DNA of 64,000 nt from Canna indica (GCA_034359265.1 CP136890.1:44552501-44616500); one strand, 5' to 3'; shown: positions 22,923 through 37,100, counted from the first letter of the stretch. Notes: generated by a model from the sequence alone, not told the origin. Numbers and translations are program-made.

Positions 22923-24184
22923 CAGCGGATTTCCGATGCGAGGTCGTTGGGATCGTCAAGGCCTTCTCTCCAGGGGTAAAGGTAGAGGCGTTTTATTCAT
23001 GTGAGTGGTTTTATCATGTTTTCTTTCCTACTGTTATGTGGATTCTATGCATAGAGTAGATTCCAATAAAAGGATTTGAATGGAAGAGTTGTTGATCAAA
23101 GAAATGGGAAGAAGAAGAGATGGGTCAGAAGAAGTGTGGCGATCGCACTAGTGCCACAATTGCGCCGAGGCATCAGCGAGTTGTTGCGAGCGGGGAGGCT
23201 ATCGCAGCCTCCCAGCCATGAGTCGGCGCATCGCCAGCGCCGGGTGCCGAGGGTGGCACCGGCGGGAACGACGGATGTTGATCATCAGTGGCCAGGAGGT
23301 CGCCCGGTGTGGATCCGAGAGAGGGGCAGTGACGAGTCAGGGAAAAAAGACGAGTGGGTTATATTAAAATGTTTTAATTAGAAATTTTATAAAGAAGAGT
23401 TGTATCATGAGAAATAGCTTTGTATTTAAAGATATTGGGGTATTTTCGAAATTGATCTTAGAGATGTCGGATGAGATCGAGATAAATATGAAAATTATAG
23501 GTTTTCACATTCTTAACACAATGGTGATGTTCAATTTCTGATCGGAGGTCGTTTCACAGGAGTTTTATATATTTTTCAATATTAGAGTATATAAATGCAA
23601 TATTGATCTTGGCTAGTCTCTGAATAGGAAAGCCCTAGATGTCATAAGTAAGATGATGGGAATAGCAAGGGGTTTAGAACCGACCCTATGCTTTGGGCGG
23701 ACCCCTATGAGTTCGGGTTTTATGACTTGATGAAATCCTTAACCTTGAACACCTTGGTGTCTAGACTATGGTTTGATTATGTAAAGTGATTAATTATAGT
23801 CTAAATGTGTGGAAACATAAAATATAGGTGAAGGCGTGATATGGGACTTAGGGCCAATCCTATGATAGTGGTTGTTGGATTTGTGGAGATCTTGTATTAC
23901 AACTCATATTTATTGCCTGTGCATGTGTGTATTTATATGGGCCAAGGTAGGCCAAAATAAATCCGATACGGATGCACGAGGATATTGTTGTGGTTAGGGT
24001 TTTCTTATCATATAAGTTACATGGATGTTTATTTATCTAAACTATTATTATGGTTGTATAGATTTCTTTTCATATGAATTACCTGAACATATGTCTACTT
24101 GGATGATTATGATCATGGATAATAATTAGGATAACATGGTATATACATGCTGAAATTATATTTATATATACCGGAGATACTTTT

Positions 24185-24420
24185 ATACATGATGAAAATA
24201 GGTGTATGCATGCTGAGTTGAAGTATATACATGTTGAAATGGCTTATATCCATTCTGTTATGACGTATATCCATTTTGTGATAACCTATATCCATTCTGT
24301 TATGCTGTATGTACATGCTGTGATGATTTATATCTATTCTGTTATGTTGTACATGCATGTTGTAAGGACCTATGTCCACTCAGAAATGTGGCATATACAT
24401 GCTGAATTACGTATATAAGC
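24185..24420 (+). repeat. 21-bp minisatellite in G-I
   Basis: About eight or more diverged 21-bp units of the type TATATCCATTCTGTTATGNNG in a row. Because 21 is divisible by three, both strands show spurious open frames with 7-residue repeats. Copy 2 of the LTR is cut off just inside this array. Confidence 0.85.
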
Positions 24421-24968
24421 CGAAATTGTAGATGTACATGTTGGAATTTTATATGCTTGATGAATTTAAGAGTATTCATGCCGAAATGGAAATCTGGGTG
24501 ATAAACTGTAGAGCCGAAAGATTGGGCCCCAGAAAGGGTTGAGTTAGGGCGCACGTGTGCGTACTCGAGTAGTCGGCTAAAATTAGAAGATCACCCGAGA
24601 AATTGTCTATTTATTTTCATATTCGATATGTATTGCTCGTGCTTGTGTTTTTGGAGGGATGATTGCCGGGCAGAGAAGTATACCAATTTGGCAAGATTGG
24701 TCCCGACTCGACGAGCTTAGATACGGATCAAGAGTTGCCGTCAGTAAGCCACGCTGACGATGGACCTGAGTGGCATGATTTGGGTCGAGAGTTACCATCA
24801 GTGAGCCTTGCTGACGATGGACCCGAGTGGTATCGGTTGGAGGGCTATTCCCAACCAGAGTGGACGCTGGAACTAGTAGGCCATCCTAGTTTAGTGGGAC
24901 AGGGCGGAAAGCTTGCTAGATTGAGGTTCTAGCGACCGACTCGTGTGCTTGCATGTTTGGACCGTTAT

Positions 24969-27294
24969 TGTAATATCTGAGAATTTCCTATTATAAAATG
25001 TTAATTGGTGCAGTGTATCGGATCCGGAATAAATTGAACTGAGCCGTGGGATTGTCGCGAGTAGAAAGTAAATTTAAATCGTAGACCCGTGATTAATATT
25101 ATTCATAGTTTGTATGATTGGATGACTTGTGCGGCTTAAAGTCAAGTACACGGGTCAAGTCGGGGTTTGGTCCGGGCTTAGGTGGAGTCAAGTAAGAAAC
25201 TTAAGTAAGGAAGGGTAATTAAGTAAAAATAGAGATCATATATCTTCACCCCAAGCCGCCGTGCGGCTCAACACAAGATAGAGCCGCACGCAGCCCGAGG
25301 TGAGGAGGAGGAGAAAAGCTTCGTGGGCGGCGCTGGATCTGTGTCGTCGTCGGAGAAAAATTGGGAACGCTTTCATCCTCTTCTAATCGAGGTGAGTGGT
25401 TGGAATATTGGTTGTATGGTGAGGCGCCGGGTGGCCGAACCAAATAGAGGTGTTAGATCGAGGAATTTTCTCGCGAGTTCTTGTCGATTGGTGATGTTTC
25501 TTTGATCTTCCGTTATTTTCTTCGTTGATATACCAGATCTATTTTAGACGAACTGTTTTGATGATCTAGAGCCAGCCAATTGGGGGGAAAAGGGGAAAGG
25601 TCATGCCAAAATTTTCCCCAATTCCCTTGAGTGATTTAAATCCCCCTTAGATCAATTTTTAATTAGAAATATGTAGATTAGTGGTTTAAATCGTTGAAGT
25701 TGATGATCGAAGTTCCTTTTCCTCTACCTTTGGGGGCTCGGCCGAGTAAGGTGAGCCTTGCTCATGGTCCGGCCGAGCAGGGAGGAAGGGGATTGGATCT
25801 AGGGATCAACCAGGGTAGATTACTAGTATAACCCTTTAAATTCATGATCAAAGCCTCTCTCCTTCTACCATTGTAGGCTTGGCCGAGAAAGGCATGCCCT
25901 GCTCAAGGTTCGGCCAAGCATGAAGAGAGAGGATGGTGACCGAAAGGAATCAACCTTCACAATAGAAATATTAGAGACATTTGGAAACGTAGATCATCTA
26001 GAATGACAAGTTGCGCTATGATGAACATTAGGTAAGAACACAATTAGGGAAAACTATAAGCTTGGTGCATAGATTTAGTGACATTATGAGGTAGCAATTA
26101 TTCCTAATTCCCTTATTGAATTTTTGAAGTTAGTTCAATTTTTACCATGCTAGATAATTTCTTCCCTTGCTGAAATTTATTGCCTTAAAGATGAATTTAA
26201 TTTCCTTTACTCTTGCATTCATACAGTTAAATAGAGCATTTACTGTAGAATAAGTTTAATTATAAATCGTATGTAATGATACATGGTATACGAACATCCC
26301 TACTTTTGTGGCATGTAGTTTACGTGTTGAATGGTATTACAGAATACATGATTGTGTATTGTGATTAAGGTGGTCTACTAGGAAGTGTAGAGGGCTGGAA
26401 TTACTACTACTCGACTTAGCGGCGATTAGGGTCTTGAGATTGCACTAGCAGGCACGCTAGGTGTTAGACCCGAATGGCGGAGGGTCTTGAGATTCCGTTA
26501 GTGGTCCACGCTGACGGTAGACCCGAATTGGTTGGGAATAGCTATCCCTAACCTGATGGGTTCTAGAAACTAGACGATTATCCTAGTTGACGGGCCCGGT
26601 GATTGACTCGCTATGTGCGAAATGTTTGATGATGAATATCTGATTCTATGCCTATGAAGGCCGAACATGGCCGAAATATAATTATGCATGGTTAGGCTGA
26701 TAATGGCCAGATTGCTATAGCCTATGCAGGGCCCTATTTGGCCGGTTCATTCATGGTTATTCAGTAAGGCCGAATGGCTACGGAATGCATTGCATTCAGT
26801 GTATATACTCATGTATTTATTTAGTGTTATACTTGATCATATTCTAGGATTTAAGTGGAGGGTCGAAAGGATCACTCATTGAGTTCCTCGTGAACTCACG
26901 ATTTTGCTTGTTGTTATTTTGCAGAGCCCGACCAGTGAGGTACGGCTTGGTGACCTCGAGCGACTAGAGGGCAGGCGTTGGCGTGGATCTCGTAGTAGGC
27001 AGTCATGTAGTCGTAGTCGTGTCGATAGGGTTGTTAGACATGCATTGAATAGTTTGTCTTTGAAAAACTTATATTTGATTTAGACTTTGAAACTTGAGTT
27101 GTTTCCTTTGAATTTGAAACTAGTAAAACTATTTTGATATATATTTTTAATAAAGATTTGCGTCGCTGTCTTTTTGTTCATGTTACGTGGATGTACAATG
27201 TTTTCTTTTGTATTGTTGTTTAGTGCATGTGGTAGGCTTCGGGGTACCAACACATACCCTGGTCCGTCACGTGACCCTGAGTTGGGGCGTGACA
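24969..27294 (+). repeat. 5' LTR of G2
   Basis: TGTAATATCTGAG to GGGGCGTGACA, 2326 bp. It carries the hairpin GTGCGGCTC-11-GAGCCGCAC (25261-25289), donor-like CGAGGTGAGTGG (25388-25399), a strong stem GCTCGGCCG/CGGCCGAGC (about 25737-25779), and TGAGTTC/GAACTCA (26880-26898) followed by TTATTTTGCAG (ends 26924). Confidence 0.92.
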
Positions 27295-27296
27295 AA

Positions 27297-27309
27297 GTTG
27301 GTATCAGAG
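27297..27309 (+). other. Primer-binding site of G2
   Basis: GTTGGTATCAGAG follows the LTR end after AA, matching the gypsy tRNA-iMet PBS of G1 (14768 onward). Confidence 0.85.
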
Positions 27310-27503
27310 TGTTAGGTTAGGTCTTGACTACGACTACGATCTAGGTACCGTATGAGGCATAGCTAGCATGTTGAGATACAGTATAGTTATGCTACGAAAT
27401 CAGGCGGCCACGACTGCACCTCAGCGCACCATGTGGTTAGTAATTTAAATTTCAGTTAATAAGGTGTTTGGTATTAATGGTAAAAAATTTCTTTAAGCTA
27501 GTG

Positions 27504-28630
27504 TGATGGAGACTCACAATGCTGCGTTGAGCGACAGCAGTAGTTATTCCACAGAGCATCAGGGCCAAGGCCGAGGTCGGGGCCAGGGTCATGGGAGAGA
27601 GTAGCCAGAGGAGGGGGCACAGGACAGCTGCAGACTCAGGTGGCCATGTTGACAGAGGCGCTCCGCAGGGAGCAAGAATTGAGAAAGCAACAATAACTGC
27701 ATCCTGTACCAGTGGTAACCGTGGTACCGGAGGTGACTGAGCCAATAGTGTCGGTGGTCAGAGTCTAGGGGCACCCACCTATGCAGACTTCGTCAAGCTA
27801 AGTCCGTCAGAGTTCATCGGGATAGATAGGTAGGTAGAGGTCAACGACTTTCTCGGTGACTTCTACGAGCTGTGTGTGGAGCTTGGGTGCTCATCTGAGG
27901 TAGCGGCTCGCATGGTAAGCTTATAGCTCTGGGACCGGCCAAGCACTGGCTACACACTTGGAGGGACCGCAGGGCAGCAGGTGCACCACCCCCTACGTGG
28001 GAAGAGTTCAGGGCGGCCATAGTGGAGCAGTACTTACCACTGAGTGTCCGCGATAAGCGGGCAAGAGAGTTTGAGATGCTACGTCAGATGGGTGGTATGT
28101 CCGTGTCAGACTACAAGATGGAGTTCATCAGTCTCTCTAAGTACCATCCAACCCTAGTGGCTACTGAGACCGGCAGGGTCAAGAGGTTCATTGGGGGGTT
28201 GAGACCATAGATCTGTAGGCTTATCCATTATATCGAGGACACCTTAGTTGCTTGGGTAGTGAATGAAGCACTTCGGAAGTAAGCACTAGTGCCGTTCGAG
28301 AAATATAATGGACCCCCAAGGAAGAAGTTTCGACCTCAGAGAGCAGGGGGCCGGCCTTGGCACTCTGATAGGACTGTTGCCACTACAGTCCACCAGTCGA
28401 GCCGGGGACACAGTAGTAGCCGAGGCTGTGGAGGCCTAGGGTCAGGGGCAGCGCGATAGGTAGAGTCCGGGGGTGCTACTCAGAAGTCAGAAATGCTAGA
28501 GTGTGGTCGCTGTAACAAAAAGCACTGGGGGACTTGCTATGGCAGCACGAATGCATGTTTCAGATGTGGGCATGTTGGACACTTTATGAAAGATTGTCCG
28601 TATAGAGGTGGCCAGAGAACTGAGCAGTAG
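27504..28630 (+). pseudogene. G2 gag (retrotransposon capsid)
   Basis: ATG at 27504 gives METHNAALSDSSSYST, the same start as G1. The gypsy-type capsid domain is legible in pieces, including LGPAKHWL, WEEFRAAIVEQYLPLSVRDKR and MSVSDYKMEFISLSKYHP (28022-28210 is open). The nucleocapsid zinc knuckle CFRCGHVGHFMKDC lies at 28558-28599. Several stops and frameshifts break the N-terminal half. The protein would coat the genomic RNA in a virus-like particle. Confidence 0.85.
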
Positions 28631-28645
28631 AAAGGAAAAGCACTG

Positions 28646-31600
28646 ATGTCAGTTGGGTTAGTAGCTCTGAAGGGTTCGATGCAGAGCAGGGGGCCACATG
28701 CTAGTCACTCTAAGAGACCGTTTGCCAGAGTTTACGCCATGAACCGCGATGGAGCAGAGGCATCTAAGGTAGTGGTGACATGTACTATTTTAGTCAGTTC
28801 ATCCACAGCTTATGTATTGTTTGATTCGGGTGCCACACACTCATTTGTATTTGCTAATTTTGCTGCTAAGTTACCTGTAGCACCTTCTTTGCTTGATGTG
28901 TCGTATGTGGTGTCAACGCCTACGGGCGATACAATAATAGCCGGAACAATTTTCCGCGACTGCAAGGTGCTCATATGCTGTCATGCATTGAGGGCAGAGT
29001 TTACACTTCTACCAATGCTTGAACTAGATGTCATACTCTGCATGGATTGGCTGGCGGATCACTTTGCGTCAGTGGATTGTAGGGCAAAGACTATTATTTT
29101 CAGTAAGCCCCGGATTGTCGTAGTTCATCTTCCAAGGAGATTGAAGAGGTGAGCCTATGGGAGTCATTAAAGCTCTGAAGGCTCGTACGTTACTTATGGG
29201 CGGTTGTTTGTCTTTCAAGACCTTTGTATCAGTGGTCGAGGAGGATAGAGACACGACGGGGAACGTCGAAGGAACACCAGTGGTTTGTGAGTTCCTTGAC
29301 GTCTTTCTCGAAGAGCTACCAGGTCTGCCTGCATGAAGGGAAATAGAATTCTGCATTGATTTGCAGCCACGGGTGCTCCGGTGGGGTGCTAGACTTGGGG
29401 TGCTCCGGGAGTTAAAAATGCAGTTGCAAGAGTTGCTAGACTTGGGCTTCATTCGACCGAGCATATCACCGTGGGGACCTCCAGTGCTCTTTGTGAAAAA
29501 GAAGGATGGGTCCATGCGCATGTGTATCGACTATAGGCAGCTTAACAAGGTGACAATCAAGAATCGTTATCCGCTGCCAAGGATAGATGACATGTTCGAC
29601 CAACTACAGGGGGCAGAATGGTTTTCAAAGATTGATTTTAGGTCCGGATACCATCAGCTAAGAATCCTAGACTGCGATGTGCCTAAGACTACCTTCAGGA
29701 CTCGCTATGGCCACTTTGAGTTCCTAGTGATGTCCTTTGGTCTGACCAATGCACCTGCGGCTTTTATGGATCTAATGAACCGGGTGTTCAAGGAGTACTT
29801 GGATAGTTTTGTGATCATCTTCATTGACGACATCCTGTTATACTCCAAGAGTAAGGAGGAGCACTCCGAGCACTTGAGGATGGTCCTGGAAACCCTCAGG
29901 GGGCACCGGTTGTTTGCCAAATTCACCAAGTGCGAATTCTAGTTGGAGAGTGTAGGGTTCTTGGGCCATGTGGTGTCCAAGGAAGGGATAAGGGTGGATC
30001 CTGCCAAGGTGGAGGCTGTCCAAAACTGGAGGCGACCGACCAGCGTGATCGAGATCCGCAGTTTTCTGGGGGTGGCCGGGTATTATAGAAAATTTGTAGA
30101 AAATTTCTCTAGGATTGCAGCTCCTTTGACTCGGTTGACTCAGAAAAAGGTCAAATTTGTATGGGATGACAAGTATGAGGAGAGCTTTCAAAATCTCAAA
30201 GAATGCTTGACGTCAGCACCAGTATTGGTTGTACCTTCAGGCCCAAGGGGATTCGTGGTTTACTGTGATGCCTCTCGGGTTGGCCTGGGCTGTTGTGATG
30301 CAGTTTGGTAGAGTCATAGCCTATGTGTCCTGCCAATTAAAGGTTCTTGAGAAGAACTACCCGATGCATGACCTAGAACTGGTAGTAGTGCTTTTTGCAC
30401 TGAAGCTCTGGTACCACTATCTGTACTAGGAGGCCTATGAGATTTATACTGATCACAAGAGTCTCCAGTACTTGCTCACCCAAAAGGAACTAAACTTAAG
30501 GCAGAGAAGGTGGCTGGAGCTCCTAAAGGACTATGACTGCACTATTATGTACCACCCGGGGAAAGCCAATGTAGTGGCGGATGCTCTGAGTAGAAAATCC
30601 ATGGGCAGGTTGGCCCATTTGGCAATCAGGAGGAGGCCACTAGTTCGGAAACTAGCACTGTGCCTGGATGGGGGAGCAGTCCTATTTGTATCAGATTCGG
30701 GTACCCTGGTGGCATACCTACGGGTACAGTCCATCTTGGTGGACAAGTTGCGTACCGCGCAGGGGGAGGACGTATTTTGTTCCCTGACAAAGGATCTAGT
30801 CTAGAGAGGTAACGCAGATGATGACTTTAGGGTTGACTTAGAGGGTGTCCTGAGGTTCAGAGTCTGGATCGTGGTGCCTAATACGGAAGAGGTACGCAGA
30901 CAGGTGTTAGAAATTGACCACCGTTCCACCTATGCAATGCATTGGGGGCTACTAAAATGTACCGAGACTTGAGGTAGCACTATTGGTGGAAGGGCATTAA
31001 AAGAGAGGTAGCTGAGTTCGTATCCAAGTGCTTGTTCTGCCAACAAGTGAAGGCCAGACACTTGAAACCTGCGGGGCTGCTTCAGAACCTCGAGGTGCCC
31101 GAGTGAAAGTGGGAAAAGATCACCATGGATCTAGTGATCGGGCTGCCGAAGTCTAGGGGAGGCTATGATTCCATTTGGGTCGTCATTGATCGATTAACCA
31201 AGACCGCACACTTTATTCTGATCAAAATGACTTTTTCAGCTGAGCAGTACGCCAAGCTATTTTTGGACTGGATTGTGGCATACCATGGTACACTAGTCAT
31301 GATCATATCAGATCGGGGTACTTAGTTCACGACTCGGTTTTGGCAAACCTTCCAGGAAGCCTTGGGCACCCAAGTGCGGTTTAGTACCATGTTCCATCTG
31401 CAGACAGACGGGCAGTCATAAAGGACAATTCAGACCATAGAAGACATGCTTAGGGCGTGTGTCTTAGACCTGGCTGGCGGTTGGGAGAGGCACTTGTCGT
31501 TGATTGAATTCGCCTACAACAATAGCTATCACAGTAGCATTGGTATGGCCCCTTTCGAGACCTTGTATGGGCGAAGATGCAGATCACCAGTGGGATGGTT

Positions 31601-32160
31601 TGAGACATGAGAGACTCTCATGGTGGGTCCTGACTTAATTAAGGAGGCAGTGGAGAAGGTGAAATTGATAAAAGAAAGGCTGTTGGCGGCTCAGAGCTGC
31701 CAGAAAATTGTATGCTAATAAGAAGGCCAGAGAGTTGGAGTTCGCTCAAGATGACTTGGTATTCTTGAAGGTTTCCCCCATGAAAGGGGTAGTTCGGTTT
31801 GGGAAGAAGGGAAAGTTGATCCTTAGGTTCATTGGGCCGTTCCCTATTCTCAAGCGGAGGGGCGCTATGGCTTACGAGCTGGCTTTGCCCCCTAGTATGG
31901 ACCGAGTTCGCTAGGTCTATCATGTGTCCATGCTCAGGAGATACGTCAGAGATGAGTCCGGCTGTGTCTTACGAGGAGAGGCCAGTAGAGGTACTTGAAC
32001 ACCAGATATGGAAGCTGAGATCCAAGGAGATACCCTTAGTGAAGGTCAGGTGGAAGCACAACACCGGGGAGGAAGCTACTTGGGAGGTGGAGCAGGACAT
32101 GAGAGAGTGCTACCCATCCTATTTCGAAGATCTGGTAAGCCCTTGTAGTTCAAAAATTTG
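28646..32160 (+). pseudogene. G2 pol: protease, RT, RNase H, integrase, chromodomain-like tail
   Basis: Order and landmarks: protease VLFDSGATHSFV (28816-28851); RT from about 29361 with [16 protein letters not shown] text, [26 protein letters not shown] and the box FIDDIL (29820-29837); RNase H with [18 protein letters not shown] and YTDHKSLQ; a zinc-binding integrase N-terminus (YPSKCLFCQQ-like, about 31020-31050); integrase core MDLVIGLPKS, ISDRGT and a degenerate third motif near 31500-31580; then the segment VRFGKKGKL...GPFPIL and, at 31965-32160, VEVLEHQIWKLRSK...EEATWEVEQDM, which resembles the chromodomain-adjacent tail of Tekay-type elements. Stops occur at, for example, 29150, 29940, 30309, 30427, 30802 and 31323. 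All enzymes are present, none in one intact frame. Confidence 0.9.
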
Positions 32161-32173
32161 AGGATGAGATTTC

Positions 32174-32189
32174 CTTAAGGGGGGAAGGT
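32174..32189 (+). other. Polypurine tract of G2
   Basis: CTTAAGGGGGGAAGGT immediately before the 3' LTR start (TGAAATATCCGAG). It is the expected plus-strand primer. Confidence 0.85.
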
Positions 32190-34185
32190 TGAAATATCCG
32201 AGAATATCCTAATATAAAATGTTAATTGGTGCAGCGTACCGGATAAGGAGCGAATTGTACTGAGTCACAGGATCATCACGAGTAGAAGGTAAATTTAAAT
32301 CATTGGCCCGTGATTAATATTATTCATAGTTTGTATGACTGGATGACTTATGCTGGTTAAAGTTAAGTACACGGGTCGAGTTGGGGTTCGGTCCGAACTT
32401 AGGTAGAGTCAAGTAAGAAACTTAAGTGTGGAAGGGTAATTAAGTAAAAACAAAGAGATCATATCTCTTCACCCCAAGCCGCAGTGCGGCTCAACACAAG
32501 ATAGAGCCGCACATAGCCCGAGCTAAGGAGGGGAAAAGCTTCGTGGGCGGCGCTGGATCTATGTCGTTGTCGGAGAAAAATCGGGAACGATTTCGTCTCG
32601 CCCATCATCATCTTCTTATCGAGGTGAGTGGTTGGAATATTTGTTGTATGGTGAGGAGGAGAAAAGGTCCTACCGAGCATGAAGAGAGAGGATGGTGACC
32701 GAAAGGAATCAACCTTCACACTTAGAAATATTAGAGATATTTGGAAATGTAGATCATCTAGAATGACAAGTAGCGTTATGATGAACATTAGGTAAGAACA
32801 CAATTAGGGAAAACTATAATCTTGGTGCATATATTTAGTGACATTATGAGGTAGCAATTATTTTTGAATTTCCCTTATTGAATTTTTGAAGTTAGTTCAA
32901 TTTTTACCATGCTAGATAATTTCTCCCTTGCTGAAAATTATTGCCTTAAAGCAGAATTTAATTTCCTTTACTCTTGCATTCATACAGTTAAATAGAGCAT
33001 TTTCTGTAGAATAAGTTTAATTATAAATCGTATGTAATGATACATGGTATACGGACATCCCGACTTTTGTGGCATGTAGATTACGTGTTGAATGGAATTA
33101 CAGAATACCTGATTGTGTATTGTGATTGAGGTGGTCTACTAGGAAGTGTAGAGGGCCGAAACAGCTACTACTCGACTCAGGGGTGATTAGGGTCCTTAGA
33201 TTGCACCAGCGGGCACGCTTGGTGTTAGACCTGAGTGGCGGAGGGTCTTGAGATTCCGTCAGTGGGCCATGCTTACGGTAGACGCGAGTTGGTTGGGACT
33301 AGCTATCCCTAACCCGATGGGTTCCAAAAACTAGACAACCACCCTAGTTGACGGGCCCGGTGATTGACTCGCTATGTGCGAAATGTTTGATGATGAATAT
33401 CTGATTCTATGTCGATGAAGGCTGAACATGGCCGAAATATAATTATGCATGGTTAGGCCGATAATGGTTGTATTGCTACAGCATGTGTAGGGCCCTATAT
33501 GGCCGGTTCATTCATGGTTGTTCAGTAAGGCCGAATGGCTAAGGAGTGCATTGCATTAAATATATATATTCATGTATTTATTTAGTGTTATACCTGATCA
33601 TATTCTAGGATTTAAGTGGAGGGTTGAAAGGACCACTCACTGAGTTCCTCGTGAACTCATGGTTTTGATTGTTGTTATTTTGCAGAGCCCGACCGGTGAG
33701 GTACGGCTTGGTGGGATAGAGCGACTGGAGGGCAGGCATTAGCGCAGATCTCGTAGCAGGCACTCATGTAGTTGTAGTCGTGTTGATAAGGTTGTTAGAC
33801 ATGCACTGGGTAGTTTAATCTTTGTAAAACTTGTATCTGCTTTAGACTTTGAAACTTGAGTTGTTTCTTCGAATTTGAAAGGGAAAATACCTAAATATAG
33901 CCTGTACTTTGGACTTTTTCTCAATTATGACCCGTAGTTTACTTTGTCTCAATTGTATACACGTACTAAGACAATTTTTCCAATTGTAGCATTTCGTCAA
34001 GACTTCGTCGGTCGCGCTGTTAACCTGACGACGTGCCATGCTGACATGTATTAAATAAATATTTTTCAATACCTACTTGCCACATCATCAAAGTTGTATC
34101 CTTAATTTTTTTTTAATCCCAAACACTACTTCAGCCCCTCATATTTTTTTTTCAAATGCCATGTCCCCAAGTCAACCCAGCTTCT

Positions 34186-37100
34186 TTATACAACACGCGA
34201 CTCCTTCCTCAACCCTAAATGTTTGCCGCCTCTCCACATCACCGATCGCAGTCGCCGGACTCTCCACATCTCATCCGTACACTTCAACATTATATCCTTC
34301 TTCACAAATATTATTTGCATTAGCATACGTCTTATCTCCTCATGCATATCCACTATTGGTTTTGATCTTGCTTGTATGATATAACTATTGAAAGTCTCTG
34401 ATATATTATTTGTAACGTTATCAGACTTACAAGCTGTGGAGACATATGCTTGACAAAATATTTGCATCCCAATTGATATGAATGCTTCATGGGCCTCTGG
34501 AGACGCAACTTGCAATTCACCTGAGATTCTATTGAGCTCTGGTTCATCCATTGCATGACCTCACTGCTCTCCAAAATAGAGCTTTGAAGTAATGACCATT
34601 AAATCTCTTCTTCCAGTTGGCATACAAATGCCGAGCATAATTTCTATGCTCGACAAATGGAACTCGCTCTCGTAGTGCATACTCGAGTCCCTACACAATG
34701 ATAAAATTCAAATGATAAAATTAAATCTATATTCTTACTTTTTGTTGATCACTAATAAATGTCCAACCATAGCCTTTGTCAATTTCAAGGTCATCACATA
34801 AAGTTCCTAAGAACTGTTGGCTTAAGGGTCTCTCTTAAGCTTCGATCTTCATTTTGATGACAACAAACATATATTTAATCTATGTGTGAAGTATTGAGTT
34901 TAGGTTGAGGTTGCGATAAGCATGCAAACTTCGTTTGGAGAAACAAAAGAAAAGAACGTCAAAGAAAGGCTCGGGTATAGACTAAGTAGATATCTTGTAA
35001 TATACCCCTAGGATGATCTTATCCCAAGCCTAATTGTAAGGTTATCCAAGTTAGAACTTGTTAACTAAACCTATGAAAAAGCATGTAACAAATATATAAA
35101 AAAAACCAGCCTCAGCCTAAGTTCGGTCAATCTGTCGGTCGATCGAACAAGGCAGAAGATTTGGCAGTAGCCTTGTCGGTCGACTGGATAGTTGACCGAA
35201 TGATGCCTCAAAATGGCAGTAGCCAGTCGGTCGACCTGTCGATCGACAGAAGATGGCGAAAAAATGGCAGAGGGCTACGTCGGTTGATCGGTCGGTCGAC
35301 CGACCAATGCCAAAAATTGGCATAAGCTGCTTCAGTCGACCGGATTGCGGATCACTCAACTCGCGACTCTTTTGGTCGACCCGTCGGTTGACCGAACAGA
35401 GTAATTAAAGCAGCGGTCGTGGGCGATCGATGATCAATCGGCAAATGACCGAATGGCGGTAACAGCTAGTTTTTCGCCCGTTGAACAGCCCGTTCGATTG
35501 AGGGGTTATAAATAACCCTCACTCAACTCCTTTAAGTCTTCTTAGAGATGTTATTGAGCATTTAAGAAGTGATTTGAGCCTTCAAAAAGATTGATTGTTG
35601 CGCCCTGTTCTTCCGTCAATATTTTTCTCAAGCGCCCAGTTCTGTTCCTCAACTCTTCTGCGATTCAAGTTCATCTACTGGATGAGTTGGAGGCTTGAAG
35701 GCTTGGGAAAAGAGCATTGGTTCTTGTTTAAATTCTTAGCTCTTTTTCATTGTATTTGAAGTTGTTTTAAACTTGTTTTCACCTGTAATAGCTTGCTAGG
35801 TGTGCTAGAGAAACACTTAGGGTTAGACTTTGTAGATTTGTGTTTTGCCTAGGTGAATAGGTTTGAGGAGTTCTCAAAGAGGTGAGAATTGTGTCCTCAG
35901 TTGTATTCAAAGGGAAACACAAGTTCTATAAAGTAATTGGTTAGAAATCCTTGGTAGAGAGCCAAAATAGTGGAGTAGGCGGTTGGCCGAACCACTATAT
36001 TTCATTGTGTCTGCATTGCTTTGAATGTTTGCTCATTATTGTTCTTGATATTTGATAACATAAATTATTAAGTTACATTTGCATTTAATTGAAGTTGAAA
36101 CTAAGCAAAAAGAAAATTGACAAAATAGAAAAAGGACAAATACTATTCAACCGCCCATTCTAGTGTCAGATTTCATAGAACAAGAACCACCTCCACGAAT
36201 TAAAATTCTCTCCTTCAACAACTGCCCAAGCAATTGGGAACATCTAGTTGTTCCCATCTGTACCAATCGTAGAAAGTAACTGCCCATCTAAAAATATTTT
36301 CAAGAAATATCCATCCAATCCAATGACAGGTCGACAACCATCCAAAAATTCTCTTTTCAGCAATTCAAACCCAATGTAAAGTCTTTTAAAAACTGGTGGT
36401 GCACCAGTAAACTCTCTATCACAAACAATAGAGAATGTACTTCTAGGGTTGACCTTTCGAAGTTCAGCCAAATAGGGACCCAACAATGCATAGTGGTCCT
36501 CTAGAGAACCACAAAGTCTTTCCAAGACTGCTGATCTTACTCTGTAACATTTAGCTCTAGGCAAGGGGATGAAAAATTTGGATTGAAAATCCACTGCCAT
36601 TTGTTTGACATCCCAATTTGGATTTCTTCTAAATGTATTCATGTAGTAATTTATCAACCACTCTGTTGTTTCTTGTCTATTTCTCATGCTTCTAGAACAC
36701 CTATGTTCACCAAGGTAAGTCTTCACAATGAATGTGGCTTCATTTTGCTTATAACTACCATAGATCCTCCATGGACAATCTTTAACACGCTTGGCTTCCA
36801 TTCTCCCTCTGGAACTTCGGGACCATCTAATATTGACCCCATTGTACAAGGCATAGGACTGTACTGCATCTTTAAATTGTGAAGGTGTCTCAAATTGCAT
36901 TCTAATTTCAAATATGATATCTTGATGATTACAATTGGGATTGAAAACTTTGTAATGTCTTCTTTTCCTTTTAGGAGCAATACCCAAGGATGCATCACTA
37001 GTTTCAGGTGTGATTACTTCATCATCATTATCTTCATAATCACTACCATTTTGAGGATGGGCAGATGTATCAGTAGGTTTGAGTGTATGGACTCTTCTTC

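Noticed and set aside
23076..23381. 101-aa Arg/Gly-rich ORF
   Set aside because: It lies in the G-I LTR. The second copy (47954-48196) has diverged with frame changes, so there is no sign of coding selection.
24113..24418. Open frames with 7-residue repeats on both strands
   Set aside because: They arise because a 21-bp minisatellite has no stop in these frames. They lie inside a gypsy LTR.
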